NCBI GenBank assembly: GCA_051453625.1
Contig: JBOZIK010000001.1
Span: forward strand, 110,363,735 to 110,427,734
Direction of reading: 5' to 3'
Source: Welwitschia mirabilis
Lineage: Eukaryota; Gnetophyta; Gnetopsida; Welwitschiales
DNA: 64,000 nucleotides
The notes beneath the pieces are model-generated. The model saw only the letters and a program-made list of their open reading frames with translations, was not told the DNA's origin and made no database searches. Both the position numbers and the translations under genes were made by a program. This document shows, piece by piece, positions 35,141 to 46,330 of the stretch (positions within the stretch are counted from its first letter, which is position 1; each line of letters opens with the position of its first letter).

Positions 35141-36707
35141 TTCTTTCATTTTCTTTTAAGGTAATACTCATAGTTACTACTTTAAGGTCTTTAAATTTAG
35201 GACACTTTTTCATGACTAAGTTGGAAATAGATTGAGCAAGAAAAACTTTTCTAAGAATGATACATTTTTATTTCCTTCTTACTAGATCTTTCCAAAACTT
35301 AGATTATTTAGGATTTTCTTTCAAGAGTTTCTGAAAGGATAAGTTAATGTTTACCTCTTACATCAAGGTCTTTAAGTGTTCATCAAAGGTATAATTTATA
35401 TTTAACTGGTCAAGTCAAGGAGTAGGAGGTTTCTTCCCTTTGTTTTCTTGTAAAGGATTTTTAATGGAGGTTTTAGCATGTGGTGTTGATGGGAAGTTAT
35501 ATGAGTCCAAAATTTCTACATCATCTTATTCATTACTTTTTTCATTATTTTTGAAGTTAAAACCTCATGGGTAGGGGTGCTATATATTTTTCACTTCTTA
35601 TTATTACCTTTAAATCTCTCTTAACTCCATTTAGGTTGGGTAAATGTTGAAATGCAAGAGACCCTTATCTGTGATTGTCAAGCATCATTTGTTGAAGTAC
35701 ATTCACTAAGTTTTCAATATTAGTATTAGTCATTTCAATATTGTTATTGTTCTTTTCTTGACCTTTTTTAATTCTTCTATGAAATCTCTAAGTGGATCAT
35801 TTTGATTTGGTGGAAAATTAAACTTATTTGGTTGGAAGTTTGAATTCATGAATCTATTATCAAAAGGTTTCCATTATGATTATCCACCTAATTTTTGTTG
35901 AAATTGTGGTTGACTTTTAAAGTTAGATGTTCTTTAATTTAATGCACAAACTTCATCAAATTTTTTCTCTTTACAAGTTGATAATAAGAAACATTATTTA
36001 GATTTGATGATAGTTGTCTTCATAAATTTCATAAGTTAAGGTTGTGTTTTATCTTTTACTACCTTTGCATCAACTATCAATTGAGTGTACTTCTTTAAAG
36101 TGATAGTAAAATCCTTAACTAAACACCTCTCTTTTCTTCTTTATCATGTTTAACCTCTTTTAAATCTTTTATGATTTAGTATATAGTTTGATTTTCATTA
36201 GTGGGTTTAGGCCAAGTTTGACTTATCTATGCTAAGTTTTTCAACACACTCCATGCATCTTTTAAGACTAAGTTTGATAAGTTGTCATCACAAAAAAATT
36301 CTATAAGTTATTATTTCTAACTATTTAATCCACTGTAGAAATAATCAACTAGTTCTTCTTTATCGAATTCATCAATAGGGTTGGAATATCTAGCTATTAT
36401 AAAATGTGTATATTCTTGTGGCATAATCCTCATGAGGTTTTTGTTAAAATGGTAACCTTCTTTATTCTTTTTCTAAAGGAACTTTCACTTAAAAATGTTT
36501 TGATAAAAGTTTCTTGCACTTGATTTCATGATTTAATACTCTTATGTGAAATGGTTTTAAGCCAAACTTTTTCCCTTCCTCTAAGTATAACTAGAAAAAT
36601 AATCATGTACATACAATTACAAATATAGTTCTTTCTATTTCTTGAGGTAAGCACAAGTTATTTAATCTTAGCTAGACAGTGGAAAGGGTCTTCCTTACAT
36701 TCCCTGA
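35141..36707 (-). pseudogene. gag remnant of G2, truncated at an N gap
   Basis: The zinc knuckle (about 35,990-36,037, minus strand) reads TYEIYEDNYHQI, so the first two Cys are Tyr, the His is kept and the last Cys is out of frame. The capsid part between 36,040 and 36,660 aligns better with G1 (for example 36,375-36,440 with 8,425-8,495) than with G4. The amino-terminal piece is missing, because the sequence runs into the 100-N gap. Confidence 0.7.
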
Positions 36708-36807
36708 NNNNNNNNNNNNNNNNNNNNNNNNNNNNNNNNNNNNNNNNNNNNNNNNNNNNNNNNNNNNNNNNNNNNNNNNNNNNNNNNNNNNNNNNNNNNN
36801 NNNNNNN
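36708..36807. other. Assembly gap (100 N) joining two subfamilies
   Basis: A 100-N run, the usual placeholder for unknown size. The sequence right of it (36,830-37,330) repeats the same gag segment already present left of it (36,200-36,660), but from another subfamily. Confidence 0.95.
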
Positions 36808-37560
36808 TTTACCCTACTGTTTGGTTTTCTCTAAAGAAGGATTTAGGCCAAGTTTGACTTACTTCCACTAAATCTTCCAACACCTTCCAAGCATAATCTA
36901 AGGTTTGGTTTAATAGGTTTCCTCCACAAGAAAAATCTACAAGTTTCTTGGTATAACTATTTGATCCACTATAAAAATAGTTAATTAACTCTATTTTTGA
37001 AAAGGCATCTACAGGGTTTTAATGTAAAGAAACAAAAAATCACTCATAAGTGGAGGCATAGTTTTCGTTAAGTAGTTGTTGAAAGTTTGTAACTTCTTTC
37101 TTATGCTTTTGGATCATGGTTTCATTTATGAATCTCTTTATGAAGGCTTGTTAAACTTAACTCCAAGATTTAAGGCTCTTATGGGGAATCATTTTAAGCC
37201 AAAGTCTTGTTTTATTTCTCAAGGTAATGAGAAAGATAACCATGTATGTTCTATTACTTATTCATTTTTTACTGATTCTCGAAGTAAAGATAAGTTGTTT
37301 AATTTTGGTGATGTGTTGTAAAGGATATTCATCAGGATTCCCATTAAAGGTAGAGTAAGCATTCAATTTTCGAAGTTCTACATCTTTACTGAAAGGTAAG
37401 TCAAAAGGATTTTGGATTTCATGTTTTTTATTTGCTATAAGACCTCTTAAAGTAGCATGAGTATTGAATTAAGAAGAAGTAGAAGTAAAGGTTTTAATGA
37501 TAGGGGGTAGACTTGAAGAAACAAGTTATTTAAGTTTTTGGTTAAAGATCAACATGATAG
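36808..37560 (-). pseudogene. gag amino-terminal part of G3 (subfamily B)
   Basis: The segment restarts gag at the position equivalent to 36,200 and runs to the gag start. Words such as 'gaaaaggcatctac', 'tttaatgtaaag' and 'ggcatagt' are shared with G4 (45,774-45,836) and absent from G2. Near 37,330-37,500 the minus frame gives THATLRGLIANKKHEIQ, then PFDLPFSKDVEL and KLNAYS, parallel to IANRKCEIQ and FDLPSSYDIEL of G1. The plus-strand frame at 37,076-37,321 is antisense. Confidence 0.7.
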
Positions 37561-38011
37561 CAAAATTAGACTTTGCAGAAAAAGTAGAAATCGCAGGAAT
37601 TTCAAAATCTTATGTACCTTCATTGTTTTAATTTGTTTTTATTTTAAAATTTATCAAACCTTATCTAATGTTTTTAGCAATCACAATTACTCTCTTTAGT
37701 ATTTTTTCTTTTTTCTAATCTTAACCATTCATACTCTGTCTTAGATTTGTGAAAGTACTATCTTGTACATCATCCAGACGATAATCTAAATAACAAAAAT
37801 ACAGAAACCACAAGAAAAAAAAAAGCAAAAAATAAGACTGTCATCCATTGTGACATCTGGATGATGGAGGGGATGATGATACTAATGTTGTAAAAATTCA
37901 ACAAAGAAAACTAAAAAGAAAAACTTACAATAGGTACTATTACATCCTTGCTATAGTAAACATCTAGAATATTTGTCGAAGTAATGACAACTCTCGAACT
38001 CAAAGCAGCCT
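37561..38011 (-). other. 5' leader of G3
   Basis: The leader is non-coding. It carries two copies of the recurring motif: 'catcatccagacgat' at 37,767 and 'catctggatgatggagggg' at 37,853. It lies between gag and the primer site. Confidence 0.6.
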
Positions 38012-38029
38012 TCTTCAACAATAGCACTA
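38012..38029 (-). promoter_or_regulatory. tRNA-Asp primer binding site of G3
   Basis: The minus strand reads TAGTGCTATTGTTGAAGA. Against TGGCGCCGTTGCCGGGGA there are eight differences (G2A, C4T, C7T, G8A, C12T, C13T, G15A, G16A), all C-to-T or G-to-A. It is separated from the LTR end (GCAACA) by the 3 bases TCT, as in G4. Confidence 0.8.
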
Positions 38030-38032
38030 AGA

Positions 38033-39131
38033 TGTTGCAATGTGTATTTATGTAATATTTACATCTTAATCTAAATCTTATAGATCACAAATAATACGTA
38101 CAAACATAACACACTAATATAGATGGAAGTAACTTGAATGTCGTAATCTGTTGAAGGCCAAAGTATGGAAATAAAAGGGTTGCTTTCAAGATAAAAATAT
38201 GATAACCTTAACCTATAGAAATAATGTGCAATGCATGGAAATAAAATAAAACACACTTGTGCAAGACTAATTTAGGAAAGGAAATAGCGATGCACCTAAA
38301 CTAACCAAGTACAACTTTGACAAATGTTGCCCTCATAATCTATATCATAAAAGAAGCTTGTCATCAAATCTCAAATAACATAAACTATGAAGAAGAAGAT
38401 CATTTATACATTTGAATACAAAAGAAAATGTTTCATATTAAAAATGCACACCACATCCCTATTACAAAGTAGCTACTTCTAAATGAAGGAAACACTGCTC
38501 AAAACTAAGGAAACATCTCTCTGAAATTATAAAATGGTTCTCTGGTTATTCGATCTCCTATTAAGAGTATGTCAAGTACTATCGACGATAATCAGGAGTC
38601 GAGGAGGAGATCTTTATTTATAGACTCAAAATAAGAAATGAAACTGATAGAAAGGCACAGGAAAAACCCTAATTGCCATGTAAAGAGAAGTCAAAATAAG
38701 TGGCAAAATCTTAGGTGATCATTCAGTTAAAGATTACATAATAGTTTCATTCGTCTGATCGTCCAGATGATATAGGAGACGATGCTGACTGATAGTTAGA
38801 TCTTCATTTACTATCAGTGTGATTGCTTGTGATACCTGTCATCATCCAGTTAGCACAGTTGTTCATACTAATGTTCGGACAATTAGGTGGATGATGGTTT
38901 TTAGGAGATCTTCAATTAGTTCAGTTACTTTTTAATTTTCAGGAAATTATTATCCAAAATAACGTTTATTCATATTTGCATAGAGTAGTTGTAATTTATC
39001 TAGAAATCACATATTTTCATCCTTTTCATCCTGGTTCTTCATTATCATGGGAACTAAGCATTTAACTACCAATTTATCTGTGAAATAACTCATAATATCT
39101 TATTAAATATACATAAGTTGGTGGTGTAACA
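38033..39131 (-). repeat. LTR shared by G3 and G4
   Basis: In plus orientation it starts TGTTGCAATGTGTATTTATG and ends GGTGGTGTAACA, about 1.10 kb. A primer site lies on its low side and a polypurine tract on its high side. It therefore acts as 5' LTR for the copy to the left and as 3' LTR for the copy to the right. It aligns well with the LTR at 47,029-48,122. Copies of the recurring quasi-palindrome lie at about 38,755, 38,850 and 38,885. Confidence 0.8.
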
Positions 39132-39148
39132 TAGCCCCTCACTTAGCC
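39132..39148 (-). promoter_or_regulatory. Polypurine tract of G4
   Basis: The minus strand reads GGCTAAGTGAGGGGCTA directly before the LTR start TGTTACACC. It is the best preserved of the family together with that at 62.91 kb. Confidence 0.75.
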
Positions 39149-40418
39149 TTATCAGTCCTTAATAAAACCAAGAGGTAAGCCATATTTGTGAGCCAACTTT
39201 TTAGATAATAAAAACAACTCAGATATCTATAGAAAATATCTGAAAAACAATGGAAGAATATTGCAAAGATAGATTGAATTTCTAGAAAATTCAAAACACT
39301 GAACATAAATACCTATAAAGCATTAAAGATTGGTTGTCTGACACTATTGTCTAGATGATGGATAGGACGACAGGCTTCTGCAAAGAGTTTCAAAACTAGA
39401 ACCTATGATAGAAATTAATTTTCTCCATTAATTAATTAACCATAATAAATAGTCCCTCATTATGATAAACAACTGAATATAAAGGTTTTCCCTAAGTGAA
39501 ATTCAATTCTCATCATAAAAAATAAAAGATAATCATGTAAAAATTAGATAGAATTAGTACACCAGGCTGAAACTAATTGATATGTCTATATAATAACGAG
39601 AGCTTTTAGTATAAAAAGTGTAAAAGGTGAGATACAAAATATAAAGTAAAATCACTTCCCTTATCTACGTATGATGAATCCTGGTTTAGTAACTAGCTCA
39701 GGAGCAGAGGAAGAAGAAGGAAAATCTGTTGCTCAACTCTCAGCTTGAAAATCTATAATAATGACCCTCATAATCAATAAAAAAGTATCAAAAATACTGA
39801 AAATATATCCTAACCCCCTAAAATATGCAGTGCATCCTGAATTGCCTAAGTGCGAGAAAAGAAATGGAGAAAACATTTCTTTATGATTAAACAGCAAAAA
39901 AACTACTAAATGATTAAAGTCCTAAGAAGAAATAAGAAAATGTGGAAATGAATTTGAAACAGGGGATTCGAAATAGAAGAAAACCAGAGTGAAAATGGAC
40001 ATAAGAAACAAGGAGAAGATTATTTACCTATCCTAAATACTAACCTAGTGAACTCCTAAGGAAGACATCATAATGTCACCTAAGTAAATAAGCATAACAA
40101 AATATATATACTTCATAAAGTTCACTAAAAAAGGTAGTGGTTATAAGGATAGTCAAACCTTCAAGAGCATAGAACAATGAATGTAAAAATTAAAAGTTAC
40201 TTAGAAATGAACTCACCTACTCTTATCTTGTAAACACACCTGAATCTTCAAAAGTAAAATAATCAAGTGGAAATAGTAAGAGTCTAGAAAATAAGTAATG
40301 CCTCTGATGAAACTAGAAATACCACTGATTGTTAGCCTTAAATTTTATTTTTTCCCCATAATAAGGAGAGTGCAACCACTATTAGAAGAGTAGGGATCCA
40401 AGAAGCATGGCCAACTGA

Positions 40419-40438
40419 CCCCCCTCCCCCCCTTCCCC
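40419..40438 (-). repeat. G-rich polypurine tract (minus strand)
   Basis: The plus strand shows runs of 6, 7 and 4 C separated by T and TT. The minus strand is therefore GGGG-AA-GGGGGGG-A-GGGGGG, which could fold into a G-quadruplex because the long runs can be split. The G1 counterpart (about 4,979) has only a five-C run, and the one at 63,985 only CC pairs. Confidence 0.85.
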
Positions 40439-40565
40439 TGTGGAGTTTCCACAGTTACTAATACTACTAAAGGTTTCTTTTGGAAATATTTATCCTAGTA
40501 TGGTATAACATTATGATGATCATGTATTTATCTTTAAAGCACAAAAGATAATAGATCATGGTCAT

Positions 40566-40610
40566 TATTTCTCTTTTTTTCTTTTTTCTTTTTTTTAATT
40601 TTTTTCCTGA
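40566..40610. repeat. Pyrimidine-rich tract of G4
   Basis: A T-rich tract with interspersed C, in the same place relative to the integrase end as in G1 and G2. Confidence 0.75.
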
Positions 40611-41009
40611 TCACATACTTAAAAAGATGAAGGTGAATAAGTGAGATAAAAAATAGAAAAAGAAACTTCTAAACAATCTAAGATCTTAACATCATTGAAA
40701 AAGGCATAAAAAACTAAGGCATCTTCTTTCAAATGAAGTCCATAGACATAGGAATGTCTTAAGGTTAGGTGAATCTAATCTTACCACTGGAAATGCCCAA
40801 GTATAAAACTAGTCATAAAACTTCATAAAGTAATACATAAGTTAAGTTTAAAAGATGATTAGCTAACATCATAATATTAATTAAAGGAGTAGACTAAGAA
40901 ATAAATTAGATAATGATAGGAAGGAAGTTCTTCTCATTGAGGAGAACCTCCAAAATAAGAACTTCTTCCATGTTCACAATTGCATATAAAGATCCCTTAT
41001 ACAATTTCA

Positions 41010-42181
41010 ACCCTTACCCATTAACTTTCTAAATCTCTCTAGTCTTTAAGTCTAAAATCTCAACTGACCCACTAAGATGCATTTTATCTACAAGGTAAGG
41101 ACCTAATCATTTAAAAGTAAACTTGTCATTCAAAAGATGAAATCTAGTATTATACAACAAGACAAGTTGACTGGGTTTAAGAATTTTATAAAATATCTTT
41201 CTATTATGTTTGAACTTTGCTTGGGCTTTATGGATTAATTGATGATGTATGGCATGATTATTTTTCATCAAGATGATCTAATTAGGTTAATCTATATTTA
41301 AGGTTTTCATGAAAATTCACAAGATTAAGTTGATGAAATGCATGATAAAAATTATAACACACATCAATAAGTAAAATACAAACTTTACTATATACAAGTT
41401 TGTAAGATGAAAAACCAAGAGAGGTATGCTAAGTAATATGATATGCCCAAAGTATATTGTTAAGTTTAAAAGTTCAAGAATTTTTATTAACAAAGATAGG
41501 TTTTTGTAACTTTTTTTTAATTTCTGTATTGGCATTTTTAACTTGTTCATTATTTTGAGGATGATAAGTACAAGCTACTCTATGTTCTATACAAATGGAC
41601 AAAATAAGATTCTTGAAAATATAATTAATGAAATGAGTACCTTAATCACTATTAATAACTCTAGGAAAATCAAATCTCTAAAAGATGTAAGTTCTAAGAA
41701 AATGATAAATAGTTTAGGCATCATTCAAAGAAGTAGGTATGACTTCAACTCATTTAATCATGTAATCCACAACAACTAAAATGTAATGCTTATTAGAAGA
41801 AGGTGGATGAATAGGACCTATGAAATTAATACCCCAATAATCAAAAGGTTCACACTCAAGAATAGGTCTAAGGGGCATTTCCTGTGGATGAACAAGGCTA
41901 CCATAACACTGACAAGAATCACACCTTCTAGTAAAATCAAAAGAATCATGAAAAAGAGAAGGCCAATAAAAACTCGAATGGAGGATTTTCATCACTATTT
42001 TATGTTCACCTAAGTATCCTCTACAACTACCATTATGATAAATATGAATGATTTTAGATAAATCCCAATCAGACATACATTTTATCATGATTTGTTCTTT
42101 ACAACTATGGTACAAATGTGGCTTTATCCACCCATAGCCACCTATTATATAGAGAAAAGATTTGCATTGATTGTAGGTCAA
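41010..42181 (-). pseudogene. Integrase of G4, best preserved in the window
   Basis: The first 144 codons (41,750-42,181, minus strand) are open. They contain the zinc-binding domain (IYHNGSCRGYLGEHK, then FTRRCDSCQCYG with both Cys kept) and the start of the catalytic core, FDYWGINFIGPI followed by HYILVVVDY. The first catalytic acid is Asn (41,825-41,827). After frameshifts, VINSD (second acid kept) precedes a stop and GTHFIN. HRVACTYHPQNNEQVKNANT has Lys for the third acid (41,537-41,539). The end MHLSGSVEILDLKTREI is at 41,035-41,085. Two of three catalytic acids are lost, each by one G-to-A change. Confidence 0.9.
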
Positions 42182-42429
42182 GCATTGTGATATTTATGGT
42201 CACAATATAGTTAACAATGTCTGCATATCAAGGAGGAGTATGAGAAGAAGATATAGTAAAACACTACTCATCAAGAAAGGAATTATTAATGATAGAATCA
42301 TTTGGAGAAGAAGAAAGTTGAGATAAGTGATTGGTAATACAGTTATGCTTTTCTTCTTTATCTATGGTGGTCAGGTTAAACTCTTGCATAAGAAGGATCT
42401 ATCTAATCAAATATGCACTCGATTCTTTC

Positions 42430-42720
42430 TTGTTCATGAGGTAATAAATGTCAACAGATCAGTGTAAACATTTATATAAAAGCCTAAAAGTCAATGTCTA
42501 AGAGAATCAAGGCAAAAGATAATAGCTAGCATCTCTTTATCTATGTTGGTATAATTTATTTAATCTCTAGACAAAGATTTACTATGATAAAACATAACTT
42601 TAAAATCATTCTCATATTTTTAATAAAGAACCTCACCCATAGAAAAATTATTCACATCACATATATGCCCAAAATCTAGTTCCCACTTGAGTCCCATTAC
42701 TATAGGATCATAAGATAGTT
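42430..42720 (-). pseudogene. RNase H remnant of G4
   Basis: The minus strand reads WELDFGHICDVNN, GEVLY then a stop, NDFKVMFYHSKSLSRD, INYTNIDKEMLAII and INVYTDLLTF. These match the blocks described for G2. The catalytic Asp (CDV), Glu (KEM) and Asp (YTD) are all present, but at least three stops interrupt the frame. It lies between RT and integrase as usual. Confidence 0.8.
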
Positions 42721-42799
42721 TAAATTTAAACCTATTAAAAGCAAGTTAAGAAGATTCATTTCATTCAAATTTGGTTTCTTTCTCTAATAACAAGTGAAG

Positions 42800-43585
42800 A
42801 GGTTTATAAACATTAGCATAATCATGAATAAGCCGATGGTAAAAATCACAATAACCAAGAAAAGATCTAACCTATTTAACATTTGTAAGGGAACTTAGGT
42901 TTTGAATAATACTAACTTTAGAAGAATCTATCCTAATCTCCTCTTTTAAGATATGATGGCCTAAAAAAATCACTTTCTATAAGAAATAGACTCTTTTTCC
43001 GACTTAAGTATAGGCCACTAGAAATGCAACAGTCTAAGACTTTCAATAATTGATCTAAATTTTGGTCAAATGTTTCAACATAAATAGAGAATCATATATA
43101 AAAAATCTTAATGAAATCCTTAAGCATATCAAAGAAGATACCCATCATAGCACACTGAAAAGTATCAAGAGCATTACAAAGTCCAAAAGGCATGCATCTA
43201 AAAGTAAAAGTATTAAAAGGAGAAGCAAAAGTAATTTTGGCTTGGTTATCATTAGTAATGCAAACCTAGTTGTAATTGCTATAATCATCAAGAAAATAGT
43301 AAAATGCATGACCCTAAATCCTATCAAGAATTTGATCAAGAAAAGATAAAGGATAGTGGTCTTTTTAAATTACTTTGTTTAGTTTTCTTAAGTCTATTCA
43401 CATTCTCTATTTTCCATATTTTTCATAAACTATTATCAAGCAGCTAATCTACTCACTATTATGATTCTAGCATCTATTAATTTTATGATTTCATCTTTAA
43501 TAATTTGTTTAAGGACTAGATTGATTCTACATTGGTGTTACCTCATAGGTTTAGTATTTTCTTTAAGGTAGATTTTATATTAAAC
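42800..43585 (-). pseudogene. Reverse transcriptase remnant of G4
   Basis: The minus strand shows HAFYYFLDDYSNYN, a stop, VCITNDNQAKITFASPFNTF and TFRCMPFGLCNAL, then MMGIFFDMLKDFI (43,125-43,310). These are core palm blocks of Athila RT. The catalytic segment at 43,080-43,115 reads FYI, stop, FSIYVETFDQ: a one-base deletion and a substitution destroy the M-D-D-F-S-I-Y-G motif. LLKVLDCCISSGLYLS follows. The amino-terminal D-x-I-x-K-L-(M/I)-D-A region is at 43,440-43,520. The plus-strand frame at 43,062-43,349 is antisense. Confidence 0.85.
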
Positions 43586-44199
43586 AATCGAAGTAGGTAT
43601 GGCTATCAAATCATTATGAAATCAAGCAAACGCATTTACCTTATATTTCAAAAGAGAGAGTAGACTCGATTCTTATTAAGGGGTAAGTTTTTATTGATGA
43701 TCAAAGGCTTGTTTAGATCACCATTTAGGGAAATATATTTTAGTCCATTATCTAAAGGTTTTAAGTTCAGATTTAAGTTTAAATTTTTATTTTTTATATA
43801 TTTTTTAGGAAAATAGGCTATAATCTTAGACTATCATCCAGATGTTAGTAGTGAATGACCACCCTCAAAATAGGAAATCTTAGGTCTACTAAAATCTTAG
43901 ACTTCTACATAATTGACAAACTCATACTCTCTACTCTTCAAATCAAAAAATTTAGTTTTTTATATGATCAAAATAAATTTGACCTTTAGAAACATACAAG
44001 TTATCTACTTCCAATTGGTCATCAAACAATGTTGGTCTGTGAAGCATGGATCATCTCTCCTCAAGTGGACTTTGATATAAAAACAAGGTTGGCCTAATTT
44101 CTTCCTCCACACTTAAATCATTTTCTAAATCTTTTTTAGCTACATTAAAAACTTTTATTAAAAGATTTTTATTTTTAAAATAATACTCCATCAAACCAG
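43586..44199 (-). other. Linker between protease and RT of G4
   Basis: The linker has no recognised domain. It contains one copy of the recurring motif ('ctatcatccagatgttag' at 43,829), at the same place as in G5 (56,795). Confidence 0.5.
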
Positions 44200-44475
44200 T
44201 TCTTATATTGCACAAAAATCTCTACCTAGAAGTAAAGGATATCCATCATCGTGTTCAACTTTTATAACTATAACATTAATAAGATAGATAGATTCTTCTA
44301 TCTAAATAACCAAATTCTTAATCACACCTAACAATTTCTTTACAGGTGAATTAACTAGTTATAAAATAATTTGTGTAGATTCTACTCTTTCTTCTAATCT
44401 AAGTCTTTGACAAATTTGCAAGGGCATGATGTTGACATTAGCTCTAATACTAGTCAAAGATTTCTTAATCCTACA
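44200..44475 (-). pseudogene. Aspartic protease remnant of G4
   Basis: The active-site loop reads SLTSIRANVNIMPLQICQRL (about 44,403-44,465, minus strand). The catalytic Asp is Ser (codon 44,449-44,451) and the Gly is Arg, while V-N-I-M-P-L is kept. The C-terminal YP-L-L-L block lies near 44,220-44,250. Frame breaks separate it from gag. Confidence 0.75.
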
Positions 44476-46330
44476 ATTTTATTCTAAAGTGATACTCATA
44501 GTTGCTATTTATAGATCTTTAAACTTTGGACATTTTTAACAAACTAAGTTGTTAACAGATTATGCTAGGAAGACTTCACTAGGAATGGTATGTTTTTACT
44601 TTCTTCTAATTAAGTCTTTTCACAAATTAGAATATTTTGGGTTATCTTGTAAAAGTTTTTAAAATGGCAAGTTGATGTTTACATTTTGCATTAAGGCTTT
44701 TAGATGATCATCAAAAATAGGATTTATGTTTAGCCTATCATGTCATGAGGTAGTAGGTTTCTTATATGAAGAGTTTTTCTTTTTATTACTTAATGGAAAA
44801 GGGAAAAAATGGTTTTTTAAGATTTTTATGTCCTCTTCGTCATCATTTTTATTACTTTTTGATGTTAAAGACTCATGGGTAAAAGGATTTATGTCATTTT
44901 CACTTCTTGTTACTACCTTATAATCTTTCTAACTTTATTTGAGTTGGGTAAAGGTGGAGTGGTCAGAAACCCTTATGGTCTTTGATTAGCAAGAATAATT
45001 TTTTGTAAGATACTTATAAGGTTTTAAATGTTGGTGTTTACCTTTTCAATATTTAATTTATTTTTTCTTATGATTTTTTCAACTCCTTAATGAAATTACT
45101 AAGAGGATCACTTTGATTTTGAGAGTTGGATGAGCTTGCTAGCTTGTTTGATGTGTTATATTAGAAGTTTATGTTCTCAAATCTCTTCTTAAATAGTTGG
45201 AAGTTAGAATTGTTTGTTTGAAAATTTTTGAAGTTAGATTATTCACTTGTCCTAGATTAAAAGTTGTTGTAATTTTGGACTTATCTTTAATTGTGGTTTT
45301 GGTTATAGTTTGAGGATCTCTAGTTGAAAGTACATACTTTCTCATAAGTTCTCTTTTTGTAAGTTGGAAGAAAAGGATATTCTTTGATAACATGATAATT
45401 ATCCTCACACAAATTACAAGTAAGAGCTACAACTTCACTCTTCTTAGTTACCATCTTTTCATCTATAATTATTTAGGTGTACTTTTCTAAGGTAGAGATA
45501 AAATCCTTTATGACATTGGTTGGTTTATTTTTAGTTCTTATTTCATTTTTCTTATGTTTACCTCATTAAGATCTTTAATGATTTGGCCTATGATTCAGTT
45601 TTCTCTAAGTGAGGGTTTAGACCATGGTTAACTTACTTCTATCAAGTCTTCTAACACTTTTCAAGCATATTCTAATATTTGGTTCAACAAGCTACCTCTA
45701 CATGAAAAATCCACTAGTTGCTTTGTGTGACTATTTAATCCACTATAAAAGTAATCTACAAGTTCTACCTATGAAAAGGCATCTACATGGTTTAAATGTA
45801 AAGTAATAAAGAATCTCTCATAGCCAAAGGCATAGTCTTCATTAGGCATTTATTGGAAGTTGATAAATTCTTTCTTGCATTTTTAGATGATGGTTTCGCT
45901 CATAAATCTCTTAATAAAGGCTTTCTAAACTTGACTTCATGATCTTAAGGTTATTTGGAGGAATTTTCTTAACCATAGTTTAGCCTTATTTTTTAAAGTG
46001 ATGGGGAAGATGACCATATAGGTTATATCACTTATGCATTTTTTAGCATTTCTAGAAGTGAGGAATAATCGTTCTATATCAGTAATGTATTACAAGGGAT
46101 CTTCATTGGGTTTACTACTAAAAGCAGGATATGCATTTAAGTTTCTTAGTTCAACATCATCACCGAGAGGTAAGTTAAATGGGGTTTGAAATTCATGTTT
46201 CTTATACACTATGAGATATCTAAGAATGATAGGGATATTGGTACAAATAAGATGATTATAAGAATTTTAATGATGAGGGATGAACTTGGTGAGACTAGTT
46301 AATTTTGTTTTTGGAATGAGGTAGATATGG
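44476..46330 (-). pseudogene. gag remnant of G4
   Basis: The zinc knuckle at 45,377-45,418 (minus strand) reads CNLCEDNYHVIKEYP, so C-x2-C-x4-H is kept and the last Cys is Tyr (TAT). It lies in an open frame of about 79 codons (45,169-45,408). The capsid part reaches to about 46,330 and aligns with G3 right of the 100-N gap. Stops and frameshifts separate the readable pieces. Confidence 0.75.

Larger units (their letters stand above)
27251..36707 (-). mobile_element. Athila-like Ty3/gypsy retrotransposon G2, 5' end missing
   Basis: Minus-strand order from low to high coordinates: 3' LTR, polypurine tract, 3' region, integrase, RNase H, RT, protease, gag. It stops inside gag at a 100-N gap. 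Gag words such as 'ggcataatcctcat' are shared with G1 (8,478) and not with the DNA right of the gap, so G2 and G1 form one subfamily (A). Integrase has Asn and Lys in place of its first and third catalytic acids. RT has lost its catalytic pair and protease its Asp, so the copy is dead. Three N gaps lie inside or at the edge. Confidence 0.8.
39149..41009 (-). other. 3' region of G4
   Basis: No env-like ORF is readable. The block at 40,350-40,450 is shared with G1 and with the end of the window. It contains the C-rich tract at 40,419-40,438, a T/C tract at 40,566-40,610 and one quasi-palindrome ('tctagatgatggataggac' at 39,350). Confidence 0.55.

Noticed and set aside
41543-42013. Plus-strand frames of 75-78 codons
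   Set aside because: They are shadows of the well-supported integrase of G4 on the minus strand.
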